This document shows, one piece after another, positions 1 through 10,990 of a stretch of DNA of 64,000 bases (position 1 is its first letter; every line of letters begins with the position of its first letter). A program made the position numbers and the translations under genes. The notes beneath the pieces were generated by a model that worked only from the letters and a program-made list of their open reading frames with translations, was not told where the DNA came from and made no database searches. Origin of the DNA: Limnephilus marmoratus (Eukaryota > Arthropoda > Insecta > Trichoptera > Limnephilidae); the NCBI GenBank assembly GCA_917880885.1, contig OU862918.1, positions 434,001-498,000 on the forward strand, given 5' to 3'.

Positions 1-389
1 GCAACTATACATAAGAAAAATTATTTGACATACACAAAAACACCGACATCACTATCCATCCATCGATCATCTCCACAACACCCGTCATGCAGGGAGGAAT
101 CCAGTAATTCCGCCTACTACAAACACATCACATGCCCAAAGACAATACTCCTACTTAGGGCCTAAATTGTTCAACGTCATACCCGATGCTTGGAAACTGA
201 AAAATTGGCTTCTGGATATGGGGAGAGTCGAGAGCGAACATATGCTAACACAATCTCACATACCTAATATGTACTAAAAAGTTTATATTAATGCATAAAA
301 ATAAAACTTTTACTCTGTTTTTTGATCCGTGTAAAATAAGGACTGGTCTTTGATTCTTGTAAAATAACGACAAGACATTTCAAAAAATA
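1..389. other. AT-rich intergenic DNA, no gene seen
   Basis: No coding region, RNA gene or clear repeat boundary is visible in this stretch. Confidence 0.4.
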
Positions 390-1530
390 TGTTTTGAAAA
401 TTTCTATATAAATACATTGGAAATTCATATTCATATAGTCGGGTTTATAAATGGGTAATTTCTTTTACTTAGGAAAATCTAAAAATAATAGTACATTTAT
501 TAAAATTAAATGGTCATAAATGCATTGATGATTCATATGTCTAATATTGGTGTATAAATATGTACATTCTAATTATGCAACTGCAAATGTTCTCCAAAAT
601 AACCCAGAAAAATATCATAATTGTGATCTCCCGAAAGAAACCATTCACTTATTCGGAATACAATTATTAATGTAATTAAATGTAATGCCTTTGTAATTTC
701 ATTGAAAAAAAATTGGTTTACTTTTTTACCTAAAATATTGAATTCTAAATTGGGTAGGTCCGATGGTTTCGAACTCCTGCAACTCCATAGAGAGGTACAG
801 GAAGTCGGTACCATCGATACATCGCATCGGCTTGACACAGCGAAACATACTTATAGGTGTAAAGACACAGTTAATGTTGCAATTTTGCAAACCTTGGATC
901 ACTTACTTTTAAATTTGTTGGTTGGATTTTTATATTATGTACGCATTTTTTTTAATCGTAACATATTAATATTATATATCTCACTGTACCTACTAAATTT
1001 TTGTTGCCTATATTTTTATTTAATTTATATACTTTTTATTCACATCGTAACTTTATCTAAACTATTTGTTTTCTCATGTTAAAGATGGAGTTACTGCCTT
1101 TATTATTTATTATTTATGTAAAAGCCCTCTGGGTGTAAAATAAAATAAATAAATAAGTAAACTAAATAAATTAATGTTCTCCAAAACAAGCTTGAAAAAT
1201 CATTTGTCATATATTTGGATTATAATTGTGTAATTTCTACTATTTAAGAAATTCTAAAAATTATAGTACTTTACTAAAATTAAACAATTATAAATACATT
1301 GGGAATTCATATTATGTCAAATATTGGTTTATAAATGTGTAAATTCTGATTATGCAATTGTAAATGTTCTCTAAAATGGCCTGGAATGAATCTCCTACTC
1401 ACTAAAGAAAACACTCATAGAACATTAATAAATGCATTCACTCTGAATGCATTTATTTATGTTCTCCAAATTGACCTTGACAAAAATCACATCTTTGCGA
1501 TTCTTTTAAAGACATAAAGAAACCATCCCT
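390..1530. repeat. Degenerate AT-rich repeat array, interrupted by a LINE tail
   Basis: Segments near 490-604 and 1264-1381 are clearly related: both run from a TAGTAC(A)TTTA-like start through an ATTCATAT motif to AAATGTTCTC. Further shorter copies lie around 390-470, 1170-1260 and 1440-1520. They look like diverged units of one old tandem or dispersed family. The block is interrupted between about 695 and 1165 by unrelated sequence. No coding potential is convincing. Confidence 0.45.
695..1160 (+). mobile_element. 5'-truncated non-LTR retrotransposon tail
   Basis: The segment ends with GTAAAAGCCCTCTGGGTG followed by an (AAAT)n-like tail at 1128-1158. A related terminus, GTAAAAGCCCAATGGGCG plus AAATAAA, occurs at 7954-7985. 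This is the usual look of an insect LINE 3' end. No RT or endonuclease domain remains, the clade cannot be named, and the 5' border is a guess. Confidence 0.35.
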
Positions 1531-1559
1531 TAATTATATACAATTCTTAGTGTTCTTAA

Positions 1560-1762
1560 AAGTTGTCTCGACAGAAGCAAATTCCCGTGATATCTTGAAC
1601 GAAACTATTTCTTTGTTAAGAATATTATGAACTAAATATACAATTTGGCTGTCCTGAAACGGGTATTCTGCCCAGTTGGACAGACAAATGATCACATTGT
1701 AATATGTTGTAATATATATGCATATGTAAATAAAATAAAAAATAAATAAATAAATAAAAAAA
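1560..1762 (+). mobile_element. Second LINE 3' tail with (AAAT)n
   Basis: A short unique segment containing CCAGTTGGACAGAC is followed by AAATAAAATAAAAAATAAAT repeats ending near 1760, immediately before BEL/Pao coding sequence. This suggests either a LINE inserted into the BEL element or the point where the BEL copy was truncated. No protein domain is preserved. Confidence 0.35.
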
Positions 1763-2905
1763 GTCTAGTCATTTGACCGGGTGGTTAATTCATTACTATC
1801 ACCGTGCTTATCTTCACGTCGGACCGCGTACTCTCCAATTTCTTATTCAACGCAAATACTGGATTATGTCTGGTCGTACCGTCATTCGATCTCAGTTATC
1901 AAAATGTATCACATGCCACAAGTTTCGGGCCACTGCACATTCACCTATGATGGCGGATCTGCCGTCCTCTCTTGTTCAACCTAGTCGTCCCTTTTCTCGT
2001 GTAGGTGTCAATTTTGGTGGACCTTTTATGCTGAAGGATCATAAACGTCGCGGAGCAAAAACCACTAAGGCTTATTTATGTCTTTTTGTCTGCATGGCCA
2101 CCAAGGCCTTGCACCTTGAGGTCGTGTCAGACCTCTCCACGGATGCCTTTATCGCATCCCTAACCCGATTCATAAATCGACGGGGTTTGTGTTCCGAAGT
2201 CTTCAGTGACCGCGGCACAAATTTTGTAGGAACAAAGCGATACCTAACTGGAGTATTTAAATATTTCTATTCTTCACCACAACGTGAAGTAATTTCAGAC
2301 TATCTTGCCCAAAAGCAAATCCTGTGGACATTTAATCCTCCCGCCAGTCCACACTTTGGTGGACTGTGGGAATCCGGAATTAAATCCGTCAAGCATCACT
2401 TGGTTCGAGTAGTGGGTGATACTTCCCTAACATTTGAGGATTTGCCACACTTCTTACTACCATTGAAGCTATTCTAAATTCACGCCCCCTTTGCCCCTTG
2501 TCGGTTGATCCAGAAAACGTCGACGCCCTTACACCCGGCCATTTTCTGATAGGAGGATTCCTCTTAGGACTTCCCGAAAATGACCTGTCCGCTACTGGAT
2601 CAAACCGTTTAAGTCATTGGCAACGCATACAAAAGATGTCTCAACACTTTTGGCAACGTTTGAATGTGGAGTACATTAATACTCTACAACAACGTGCAAA
2701 ATGGTTGAGAGACAGACCCAATTTAGAGATCGGTCAACTCGTGCTAGTAAAGGATGAACGTCTTCCCCCCATGCGCTGGGCTTTAGGGCGAATTGTTGCC
2801 GTACATCCGGGTAAAGACAATATTGTTCGCATTGCAACTATTAAAACCACTAAAGGTATATTTGTCCGCCCAGCGGTTAAGCTTTGCCCCTTGCCCATAG
2901 AATAA
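1763..2905 (+). pseudogene. BEL/Pao retrotransposon pol fragment: integrase plus DUF5641
   Basis: The reading frame at 1773-2477 gives the HHCC zinc-binding region (HVGPR near the start, then CITCHKFRA) and the integrase catalytic core (GVNFGGPF, FSDRGTNFVG, FGGLWESGIKSVKHHL). The second frame, 2498-2905, is the DUF5641 C-terminal domain of Pao integrases (LTPGHFLIGG, WLRDRP, GQLVLVKDE, GRIVAVHPGKDN). The two are split by one frameshift near 2445; in intact elements they form one protein that inserts the cDNA. Gag, protease, RT and RNase H are missing upstream, so the copy is 5'-truncated and dead. Family identity is secure; the exact subfamily is not. Confidence 0.88.
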
Positions 2906-3352
2906 GTCATCTGTTAATTCAATACTCAGCATTTTTTTTATCATAGAGCTATCTATTACTAATATTTATGTTTTTGTTTTCCTTTGATAAATACACAGAA
3001 GACAGCTGGTGTGCTTACGTCTCATAATAATTTTTTTTAATAATTTTCCTTATAATTTTTGATTAATAACATAGTATTCAAGCTACTTTTTGTTATTATT
3101 GTTATTATTTTTTATTTTTTTTATTTTTATTGTTCATTTTGTTCCAAAATTAGGTGGGCGGAAAATGTTGACGCAACTATATAAACCTATCTATATACCT
3201 TGTTCCATTTTTCTACCCATCCTTTTTTTACCACAATTACCTGTCCCTACTGACAATATTACCTACCGTACAACAATAAAATCAATATGTCAGTCAGTCT
3301 GTTAAAAGAAGCTGTGCAACGAACATCATTATTCTCTCAGTTTTATATAACA
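2906..3352 (+). mobile_element. BEL/Pao 3' noncoding region and probable 3' LTR
   Basis: After the integrase stop, an AT-rich stretch leads to a purine-rich tract (AGGTGGGCGGAAAA, 3152-3165). This is a typical polypurine tract immediately before a TG start at 3166. The putative LTR contains a TATATAAAC box (about 3178) and an AATAAAA signal (about 3283). The 3' border is uncertain; a CA at 3351-3352 is one candidate. No 5' LTR is present in the window to check against. Confidence 0.45.
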
Positions 3353-3786
3353 TCGACCAGTTTATGGAAGCTTGTGCAGTGAGTGACCTTAGTGCTCCCT
3401 CAGACCCATAATATTGAGCCGAACATCAACCATAAGGGGGTAAGTCAGTTTCCTTTCCCATTCATCTATTTACCATTCCCCATAGTTGTGTCAAAGTATT
3501 CACAAGCATAACATTTTTTTTAAATATATTGATACAGTCCACTCCACGTGTCGCATTAGCGATACCAATACATATAAACTAATTAACTCGCCACTAATTA
3601 TACGATGCTTGCAAAGCAACACTGGATATTTGAAAAGGGAAAATCAAATACCTACTTACTCTAGGACATCTATTTTATCTATTTCAAAAGTGACTATATA
3701 TATAGTACGGCCCGCCAGCCGTTTTAAATCGCACAAAAATATGTTTTCTTTGAATTTCTCGGCTTTTCTCTAATGTAATTTATATG
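3353..3786. other. No gene seen
   Basis: Moderately AT-rich DNA with short unsupported reading frames only. Part of it may still belong to the BEL LTR if that LTR is longer than assumed. Confidence 0.3.
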
Positions 3787-4670
3787 TGAGGGAGCGGGCC
3801 AGATCAGCAGAGACGGGTTGCGAAATGAAAAGCGTCAGTCGATGTAGTGTGAGTCGCCTTTATTGTGCTACGTAGCGATAGTCAATGAGCCAGGGGTGTA
3901 GACGGAAGAGTAGACAGTGATGGTGTGCCGTAAGATGTGATGATGGTCAGGAAGCTGCAGTGGTGAAGATAACGTTTCTTCAGATCGCTAGTGGTAAAGG
4001 ATGACCAGTTCTAGGCAGTCGCTCGACGTCATGAGGACGGAGATAACGGCTGTGACTTCGGTAAGCTGGAGTCTCATGCAGGGCAGGAAGAAGACCTTGT
4101 GAGGCGATGAGGAGAATCTCTGCGGCAGCGAAACGTGACAGACTTCGGATTGCCGGAGATCGAGTTGTTTCCCGAACAGAAAGCACGGCGGGCCTTATGT
4201 GTTGCGGGCAAAGACATCACAAGTTGTGGTGCGATAGACCGGACTTGCGAGACGGTGGTGGTAGACGAGAACCTCGAAGGTGTTACAGAGAGTACGAGAT
4301 GTAGAGAGTAGTAGACGGTTCCTCGCTGGCGGGCAGGCGTTGACTGATGGATTGTGACTGACTGGAGCGGGCGAGCGAATCTGCTGCTTATATAGCCGAA
4401 GCGAGCGGTAGAGTAATTACCCTCATGGTAGGTAATGCGAGCCACTCGGCAGTTGACGAGAAGGTTCGGCGCCGTACAGATATTGTACAGTGCTATCTCG
4501 AGACCTTTCTAGGCGGTGGCGATATTATAATCCATCGAGCCGGCACGGCAGGCGACAAAGTGCATCGCGGCCAGCATAGGTAGGTACCTAGGCAAGTAGC
4601 TTAGCCAGTAGAATATTAGAAGATGTTTCTCGAGTCTTCTTTTGATGGCGAAAAGTAATGTGTCGCCACA
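3787..4670 (-). mobile_element. Solo LTR (minus strand) with 4-bp TSD TATG
   Basis: An 884-bp GC-rich block is flanked by TATG at 3783-3786 and 4671-4674. On the minus strand it starts TGTGGCGACA and ends CTCCCTCA, giving TG...CA ends. It carries core-promoter and polyadenylation signals in the right order on that strand: TATATAAG (4394-4387), a TCAGT initiator about 30 nt downstream (4361-4357), and CAATAAAG near 3862. No coding sequence flanks it, so it is best read as a solo LTR left by recombination. The parent element family is unknown. Confidence 0.6.
4357..4394 (-). promoter_or_regulatory. LTR core promoter: TATA box plus TCAGT initiator
   Basis: TATATAAG lies about 30 nt upstream of TCAGT on the minus strand, the spacing of an arthropod RNA polymerase II core promoter. 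It sits inside the putative solo LTR and would drive transcription leftward. Confidence 0.5.
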
Positions 4671-5346
4671 TATGTATTATACATATAGACATTCCTCTTC
4701 ATCACTCTATCTATTGGTGAAAACCGTATGAAAATCCGTTGCGTAGTTTAAAAGATTAACGCGTACATACATTTTGAGCGATTCATTTTATACTGTGTGG
4801 GATCTGTATCTACGGGACGGTGGCGCTAGTGAGCTACTGTTTACTTTGACTCCGTGTTATTTGTGACTGTAAAGTTAAATATTGTGGAAAAACTCAGCGA
4901 TATAGACAAAAAATAGTAAAGAGACAAATAAATCATTACATACAGTGTGGATAAACCCTAATAATAAGTAGAAACTGTGAAAAACAGCGAAAATACCGCG
5001 ATTGAGTGTTTACATCTCTAGTGCATTTTACGCCCACATACCGAAAAAACTGAGTCTAAGAGATAAAAAGACAATTAACAGAAAGGCAACCGTGAGTAAC
5101 AACTTACCATAGTGCTTATTTAAATAAAATCATTGAAATTATAACCTCACTTCTTTGAAATGATATGCAAGATTTACTTTAACTAACTGACGCCATCTGT
5201 TGAAAAACTCAGAAAGTACGTCAACAAGTTCCGAACCATTCGAGATCGAAAATCGGCTATTAATCGCCATATACGACGTGTTTCTGTGAAAATCCACGAG
5301 AGGGCACCCGTAGTATCAAAACAACAGACTATCTCAAAAAATTACC

Positions 5347-6166
5347 ATGGAAGAAGTCATGAACGCACTTCGTAAGATCCAAAGCGAACTCGATTCACAA
5401 AAAAGTACAATCCTAAAATGCGGAGAAAAAGTAACAAAAACAGTTACACAAAATATAAACAACATACTGGAGGAAAAGTTTAAAATTTGGGATGAAAAAT
5501 ATGAAAACCTCAAAGAAAAGTTGGAAAACCAAGAAAAACGAATGTATTTCATGGAAAAACAGGCACGAAAAAATAATATCGTCTTTTTCGGCATTGAGGA
5601 AACCGAAACCTCATACCAAATATTGGAAAATATTTATCAACTTTGTAAAGGAATATTTCTCTCTAGACCTAGATCCCAGAGATATCCAAGAAGTCAAGAG
5701 AATAGGCAAAAAAGGAGAAAAATCTCGACCAATAATTGCTACATTCACCACACTTGGCACCAAAATAAAAATATTTAAACAGAGAAGAGAGGCACTGAGA
5801 GAAACCATACATTACATAACGGAAGACTATCCGAAACAAATACTAGAAAAAAGAAAAGAGCTACAAGTGCAGGCAAAACTCGAGAGAGAGAAAGGCAATA
5901 TAGCGAAAATTAAGTATGACAAACTTGTCGTACAAGTCAAAGACAAAACCACGGACAGCAATAAGAGAATGCTTTCATTGTCTCCTGAAACACCTACAGA
6001 CGACAGAACAAAAGAACAGGCCAACAAGAAAAATAAACAGCATTCAAAGAGAAGAACTTCTAGCATTTCTGAAGGAATTATGAAACCAAGCATGCTTAAC
6101 TTTTTAGTAAATAAAAATCAAAACAACAGGACCAGAGCTCAGTGTAACAAAGCTGACAACTTGTAG
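5347..6166 (+). pseudogene. LINE ORF1 protein, frameshifted
   Basis: The first frame (5347 to about 5650) has a long charged coiled coil followed by KQARKNNIVFFGIEE. The second frame continues with EVKRIGKKGE, IIATFTTLGTKI and a basic KRR-rich tail, ending at 6166. Together they match the ORF1 RNA-binding protein of RTE-like insect LINEs, which packages the element RNA. One frameshift near 5620-5650 separates the two halves. The start is the first Met after the leader (5347). It is almost certainly nonfunctional here because the partner ORF2 is deleted. Confidence 0.6.
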
Positions 6167-6196
6167 CAACTACCGCCCCCCTCCGATACAGGCAAC

Positions 6197-6544
6197 ATGC
6201 AAAAAACAAAAACAACAATAAAAACCAAACCTCATCTTCCAACCCGGCTGGTCACCGTGGAAGATCGAGACCAAAACCCTCTGAAGAAAAAATTCCAAAC
6301 TTCCTCAAAAATACAAGAAGTGACACAAACACAAAAAAAAATTCTAAACCCTACGAACAAAACAAAAGATGAGCTTTTCATAGTAACCTATAACGTCAGA
6401 ACTATATCTACTCACGAACGTTTAATCGAACTAAGTGAAACAATCAAAGGAATAAAATACGGCATAATTGGCTTGTGCGAAAAAGAATTCTTTAGAGGAG
6501 GCCTTCACCTTCGCCTGAGAGAGGGGTTCTTGCATATGAATTAA
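6197..6544 (+). pseudogene. LINE ORF2 N-terminus fused to 3' end by deletion
   Basis: A basic N-terminal stretch leads into ELFIVTYNVRTI and YGIIGLCE, the start of an APE-type endonuclease (normally followed by catalytic motifs and RT). At about 6480 the sequence jumps directly into a short tail (EGFLHMN) typical of LINE 3' ends. More than 2 kb of coding sequence is missing. The remaining 115-residue frame is a deletion product. Confidence 0.55.
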
Positions 6545-6682
6545 TTTAAGATACGTTTATAATATTTTTTCAACAAGATTGTAAATAACATTAATTATAC
6601 TTATTATTACTTTTATAACTCGGCAACTTTGCAAGAAATAAAAGGCTTTATTTTTATTTATTATTATTATTATTATTAATGA

Positions 6683-6905
6683 ATGATAAGATGGATCAAG
6701 GAAAAAAATATTTATGAGATACCTACATCACCGTGGTACGCACTCCAGGTTGACAAATCTACGTCATCGACAAGGCAATACTACTCGTTTATGTACGATA
6801 TCAATATCTGGAGGATGTGTTTGTTACGGGCAGTATCTTTGCCAACCAAACTACAGGAGCAAAACTATTCAAGTCACTGGATATGCATAAATCAGGAAAA
6901 CTAAA
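6683..6905 (+). pseudogene. hAT/ZBED-type transposase fragment
   Basis: SPWYALQVDKST resembles the first catalytic Asp motif of hAT-derived ZBED/SCAND3-like transposases (consensus around F-Q-x-D-E-S-T-D). Downstream, in another frame, there are residues resembling the LVYVRY and LFKSLD segments. Only about 70 codons survive, with at least one frameshift. No terminal repeats were found around it. The call rests on motif resemblance only. Confidence 0.45.
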
Positions 6906-6978
6906 TCATGGAAATAATCTAAAATATAATCTTTTATTTTTTTATTTTAACTTTATGAATAAAACCTCAAATTTTAAT

Positions 6979-7250
6979 ATTTAAATAAATTAAGACAATA
7001 TAAGCGAAACTCAATCGAAAATCTGGAAACAGAAAAATCAGAAAAACTTATTGACACCTCTTAGTCGAAGTATGGTACAGTTAAACATGACCGAATTTCA
7101 TATCGACACCGTGGCGCAGTGGTTAGCACGTTTGCCCGGAAAGCAAGAGGTCCTGGGTTCGAGTCCCAGAGGTGTCAATATGTTTTTCGGATTTTTCTGT
7201 TTCCAGATTTTCGAAGGAGTTTCGCTTATATTGTCTTCATTTATTTAAAT
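6979..7250. repeat. Inverted repeat (83-bp arms) enclosing a tRNA-like sequence
   Basis: The left arm, 6979-7061, is the near-perfect reverse complement of the right arm, 7168-7250, with only a handful of mismatches. The 106-bp spacer plus the inner end of the right arm contain a tRNA-like sequence. The inner end of each arm includes the tRNA 3' acceptor segment (GGTGTC / GACACC). No transposon terminus or clear TSD was found. Confidence 0.8.
7105..7177 (+). tRNA. tRNA-like sequence, probably a pseudogene or SINE head
   Basis: A cloverleaf can be drawn. The acceptor stem is GACACC/GGTGTC with a G7-A66 mismatch. The A box is TGGCGCAGTGG. The anticodon stem is TTTGC/GCAAG. The T arm is perfect (CTGGG-TTCGAGT-CCCAG) and contains the B box GGTTCGAGTCC. 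The variable loop has 5 nt. The anticodon would be GGA, but position 33 is C instead of the universal U, and the D stem has a C-A mismatch. A tRNA-Ser would also need a long variable arm, which is absent. RNA polymerase III transcription is plausible; a functional tRNA is not. Confidence 0.5.
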
Positions 7251-8135
7251 TAAAATATAATCAATCAACGTCCCCCTCTCAGCAGAACGTGATCAAATTA
7301 TCAAATATTGACCGGTCTGCCGCAATAGAAAGGTTGAGAGCCACTGTCTAAGGGATCAAATTAAAACAGATATCCCAATGAAGAAATGCATTCATAGTCC
7401 TACAGCTCTGGAGACCAGTTCTTGTGTTTGGAGACCGATGAATCTGACATCTACCATCATAAATATAATAATCTTAATACACTAAAAACTTTGTACCTAC
7501 GTGACGCCAGCTAGAAGCATTCTTGAATATAATTCCTCTCTTTGGTCACATTCGTTCATATAGAAATGAAAGATTAAAAACCTGTCACGGCAGCGTAGAA
7601 AATTCGCGAAATTTAATTATTATTTTAAATCATTAACGGACACAGACAGCCCTGACCTAGTGAGCATAATTAATTACCGCGTACAAAATACATAAAACAC
7701 AAAACTTCATGTACCATATAATGTAATTGCTTGTCGCACTAATCTTATGTACAATCATATCCCTGTTCACAAAGATCGTATCATAGGGGGAAATAAAACA
7801 TGCTCGTCGACATGTTTAAATGTAACATTGGTTCCTTTAAAACCAAATACAATTCCAGATATGCAATAATAATAATTAACTGTGTCGTTTTGTTGTTACT
7901 TTTAAGATCTTTATTATTTTGTTTTTAATTATTATATTCTTTTTATTTATATGTAAGTAAAAGCCCAATGGGCGTCTAAATAAACAAGTAAATGTCAGAT
8001 TATTAAAAAAATAAACTTATAATTTATTATATAATTTGAATGGCACCATTTTTTATGAAAAATCACTGCTTTAAATTTTTGAATTTATTGAAATATCATT
8101 AATTGGGTATTGAACGATTCTACAAACAAATCCAA
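7251..8135. other. No gene seen; one LINE tail near 7954-7985
   Basis: AT-rich DNA. The only recognisable item is GTAAAAGCCCAATGGGCG followed by AAATAAA-type sequence, a LINE 3' terminus related to the one at 1117-1158. Confidence 0.35.
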
Positions 8136-8233
8136 GATGGCCGGCGTGATCTAGAGGTAAGGTTTTGACTCGCAATCCGGAGGTCGTAGGATCGAATGCC
8201 CGCGTGGGCAAATAAAATTTATCTATCTATCTA
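8136..8233 (+). mobile_element. tRNA-derived SINE with (ATCT)n tail
   Basis: A degenerate polymerase III A box (TGATCTAGAGGT) and B box (GGATCGAATGCC) are spaced as in a tRNA. They are followed by an AAATAAAATTT segment and an (ATCT)n tail. This is the structure of a tRNA-head SINE. It directly abuts the Helitron at 8234. The 5' border is approximate. Confidence 0.5.
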
Positions 8234-8665
8234 TCTTCTCTTCTATAGAAATAAAAATGAATCGCCGAAATGTATGTACGCGCATAACTTCCGAACGACT
8301 GCACCAAATTGGATAACTTTTTTTTGTTGTGTTCGTTATGGTCAGGAAAAGGTTTGTATAAAACTATTGGTGAGCTTTGGCATTACGAAATTTGTATAAA
8401 AAATTGCACTAGGTGGCACGCGAGCTGTTTGAAAACTGAATGTACCGGGACTGAATGAATGGAGTGCGGGAGGGTGGAACTCGGGAGGAGGGTTCGCGGG
8501 ACGGGGGAAGTAGGAGAGGGAAGGCGGTGCGGGAACACGAGAGGGGGAAGGGGTCGCGGGAGAGGAAAGGGAGGCGGAAGGGGAACGGGACGAATGGGAA
8601 AGGATACGCAGGGAGAAACGTTTTTTTATTAAATGGCATAGCAACGCATGCCGGGAGCCAGCTAG
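8234..8665 (+). mobile_element. Non-autonomous Helitron
   Basis: The element begins with TC (after host A at 8233) and ends with CTAG (8662-8665, before host T at 8666), the A^T insertion rule of Helitrons. A GGCAT/ATGCC hairpin (8635-8652) lies 9 nt before the CTAG. The 5' part (AAAAATGAATCGCCG, then CATAACTTCCGAACGACTG) resembles a widespread insect Helitron 5' end. The 432-bp element encodes no Rep/helicase; the middle (8450-8600) is a purine-rich G-biased stretch. Confidence 0.75.
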
Positions 8666-9050
8666 TTTGATATATATATATATACAGTTGTGTTATTTCA
8701 CGATTAATAAATTAAAAATAATATATAGTATATTTGCGGCACGTTCCAGAGTGGAAGATACTTGTATGAGACCACTTATTTGTTCCATATAAATACTATT
8801 AACTATAGGGCGCCGGACTCCAATCATCACTTCGGTTTCGGGAGATAGTTTATAAATCACAACTCAGAGATCTTTTTGGTAATGACTAAATATTTTTTTT
8901 CAGACAGTTTTTATACTAAATTCTTCGCACACCTGTTTGAAGAAAAAAGTAAACATGTTATTGTTTTCATCTCTGCAGGTGGCTGGGTGCACCTGTTGTT
9001 TACCTTGATTATCGCAAGTGGCCGACGCAGGCAATATTAGTTGCTAAGAG
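8666..9050. other. No gene seen
   Basis: A (TA)n-like run follows the Helitron end; the rest is unassigned AT-rich DNA. Confidence 0.35.
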
Positions 9051-9682
9051 CATTTTTTTTATTAATTTTTTTTTTTATTTTTTTATTTTTTATTTCATAT
9101 ATTTTTTATTAGTAACAGATATTTGGTTTTTTTTTGGCTACCACACTAGGCTAAGCCCGTGTTGTGGTAGTCGTACATTTAATATTTTAACATTTCAAAA
9201 AATATTAAGAAATACTTAAAACTAAAGAGAAAAAAAAAAGACCATATTTTAAAGAAAAGTAAAAATGAAAATTCAAATTCAAAATTTGAAATACAAAAAT
9301 TAATAATAAAAATTAAATGTTAAGAACTCAAGTGTTCTGTATAAATTAAAACATATAATTATATAAATCAAAATTAAAAACATATATAAATTTAGTGAAA
9401 AACTAAGAGAAAAAAATAACAACATTTTAAAGTAAAATAGAAATACAAATGGAAATTAAAATTTTGAAATGCAAAAATTAATAATTAAAATGTAGTGTTA
9501 GAACTCATGAATTCTTTAAAGTGCGTTCGTCCCCTTTCAAAAATCCAATGTTGTACACGTGTTATAAAAAGAGAATTAGAAGCCACCTCAGAACAGGAAA
9601 TCCTAGTGAGGAGGTCTGTGAAAAAAAAATGAATCTATACTTATTATATACATCATACATACATGTACAAACCTTGTTATTG

Positions 9683-9725
<43 letters not shown>

Positions 9726-9733
9726 AAAAATAA
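9051..9733 (-). mobile_element. LINE remnant on minus strand, with duplicated AT-rich segment
   Basis: On the minus strand the left end is a poly(A)-like tail (T-rich, 9051-9110) preceded by a hairpin-forming 3' UTR motif (CTACCACA...TGTGGTAG, 9139-9166). Similar tail-plus-hairpin arrangements occur at 45549-45680 and 53479-53630. Upstream, 9218-9330 and 9393-9510 are diverged copies of one AT-rich segment. A separate plus-strand element ends in a 36-nt A run (9688-9723), preceded by a CCTCAGAACAG...GTGAGGAGG motif also seen inverted near 25340. No coding domain survives. Confidence 0.4.
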
Positions 9734-9924
9734 ATAAATAAAATAAAAAAATTACTTGACTTTATGTTTGAATAAATTGAATAATTATAATAATTACTTC
9801 ATTGTTTTGAATAACAAACTGATTCGGACATGTGCAGTCTTTTCTTGCAAGAATTGACCTGATTACTCCAGGTAGCCGAGTGCAGCTGTTGTTTACGTCT
9901 TAAAACGCAGAATTTGTCATTAAT

Positions 9925-10990
9925 AATAATAATAGAAATTTAGGAGGTAGAGGTGTAGTCAAAATAACATCTTTGAAACACAATCAGGTAGAAATGCTTA
10001 GAAATTTTTTCCATAGGAAAGCTAATAGCTCAGAAATGCACAAAATAATTTGCAAGGCAGATAGAAATATTACACCTTTAAATTTATATGACGAGAATGC
10101 CAACATTCTTATAAATACTAACCAGGAATTATTAGATTCCTGGTCAAATAAAATTATTCACGCAAAACACTTCAATTATCTCAACCAAACGTATGTTGAC
10201 AAACTTTCGTCAAACAAATGGTTGAGTATTGGAGAGTTCAGCGCAGAAATAGAAGGATTTATGCTTGCAATTCAAGATAGAGTCATTAATACTAAAAATT
10301 ATAGAAAGCATATAATCAAAGATATAAATCAAATTGATGATTTATGTAGAAAATGTTTGGTTTTTCCCGAAACTATAGAACATATTATATCGGGATGTTC
10401 TATATTAGCGCCTTCCGAGTATACATTTAGGCACAATCAGGTTTTAAAAATAATTCACCAAAGTTTGGTAATTAAACATAACTTGATTGATTGCCGTAAT
10501 GTAGTACCTTATTATGAATATGAACCAAATTCATTTATAGAAAATGAATTTTATAAAATATATTATGATAAAACTATACTAACAGACAGAACAATTAGTC
10601 ATAATAGACCTGATATAGTTTTACATGACAAAATTAAAAAATAACTTATATCATTGATGTAGCTATTCCAAATTCCTGTAATATTCAAAAAACTGTTTCT
10701 GAAAAAATTAGAAAATACACAGATTTAGGAAATGAGATTAAAAGAATTTGGCATTCTCGGACTATAAAAATATTACCATTTGTTATTTCGGCCACTGGCA
10801 TAATACCTAGGAATCTGATTCAAAATTTAAGCATATTAGATTTGTCAAAGAATTTGTATATAAAAATGCAAAAAGCAGTAATTTTAAATACATGTAGGAT
10901 TACAAAAGATTTTTTTAATATTTATATTGAGGGATCAGTAGGATTTATAGGTTCAATTAGAAATGCCACAGAGCCGAACCCTCTGATATG
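9925..10990 (+). pseudogene. 3' part of an RLE-type (R2/R4-like) LINE: zinc knuckle and endonuclease
   Basis: The frame 9973-10644 (open from about 9925) contains AIQDRVINTKNYRKHI, a CCHC zinc knuckle (CRKCLVFPETIEHIISGC) and HNRPDIVLHD. The next frame continues from about 10640 with TYIIDVAIP and EIKRIWHS to a stop at 10989. This is the C-terminal end of the single ORF of restriction-like-endonuclease LINEs, where PD and a downstream D form the nuclease active site. A frameshift in an A-rich run (about 10637) falls between these catalytic residues. The reverse transcriptase is absent, so the copy is 5'-truncated. Confidence 0.65.

Larger units (their letters stand above)
4797..6680 (+). mobile_element. 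RTE-like non-LTR retrotransposon, internally deleted
   Basis: The order is: a 5' untranslated region (about 4797-5346), a coiled-coil ORF1 broken by a frameshift, the first residues of an apurinic endonuclease, then an abrupt jump to a 3' untranslated region that ends in AATAAAAGGC and a (TTA)n tail. This is the layout of the insect LINE group whose endonuclease is often mis-annotated as craniofacial development protein 2-like. The rest of the endonuclease and the whole reverse transcriptase are deleted, so the copy cannot move on its own. The 5' border is approximate. Confidence 0.6.

Noticed and set aside
7105..7177. Functional tRNA-Ser(GGA) gene
   Set aside because: C instead of U33, mismatches in acceptor and D stems, and no long variable arm.
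8342..8670. Several overlapping frames in both directions
   Set aside because: They read a purine-rich G-biased stretch within the non-autonomous Helitron; composition alone keeps the frames open.
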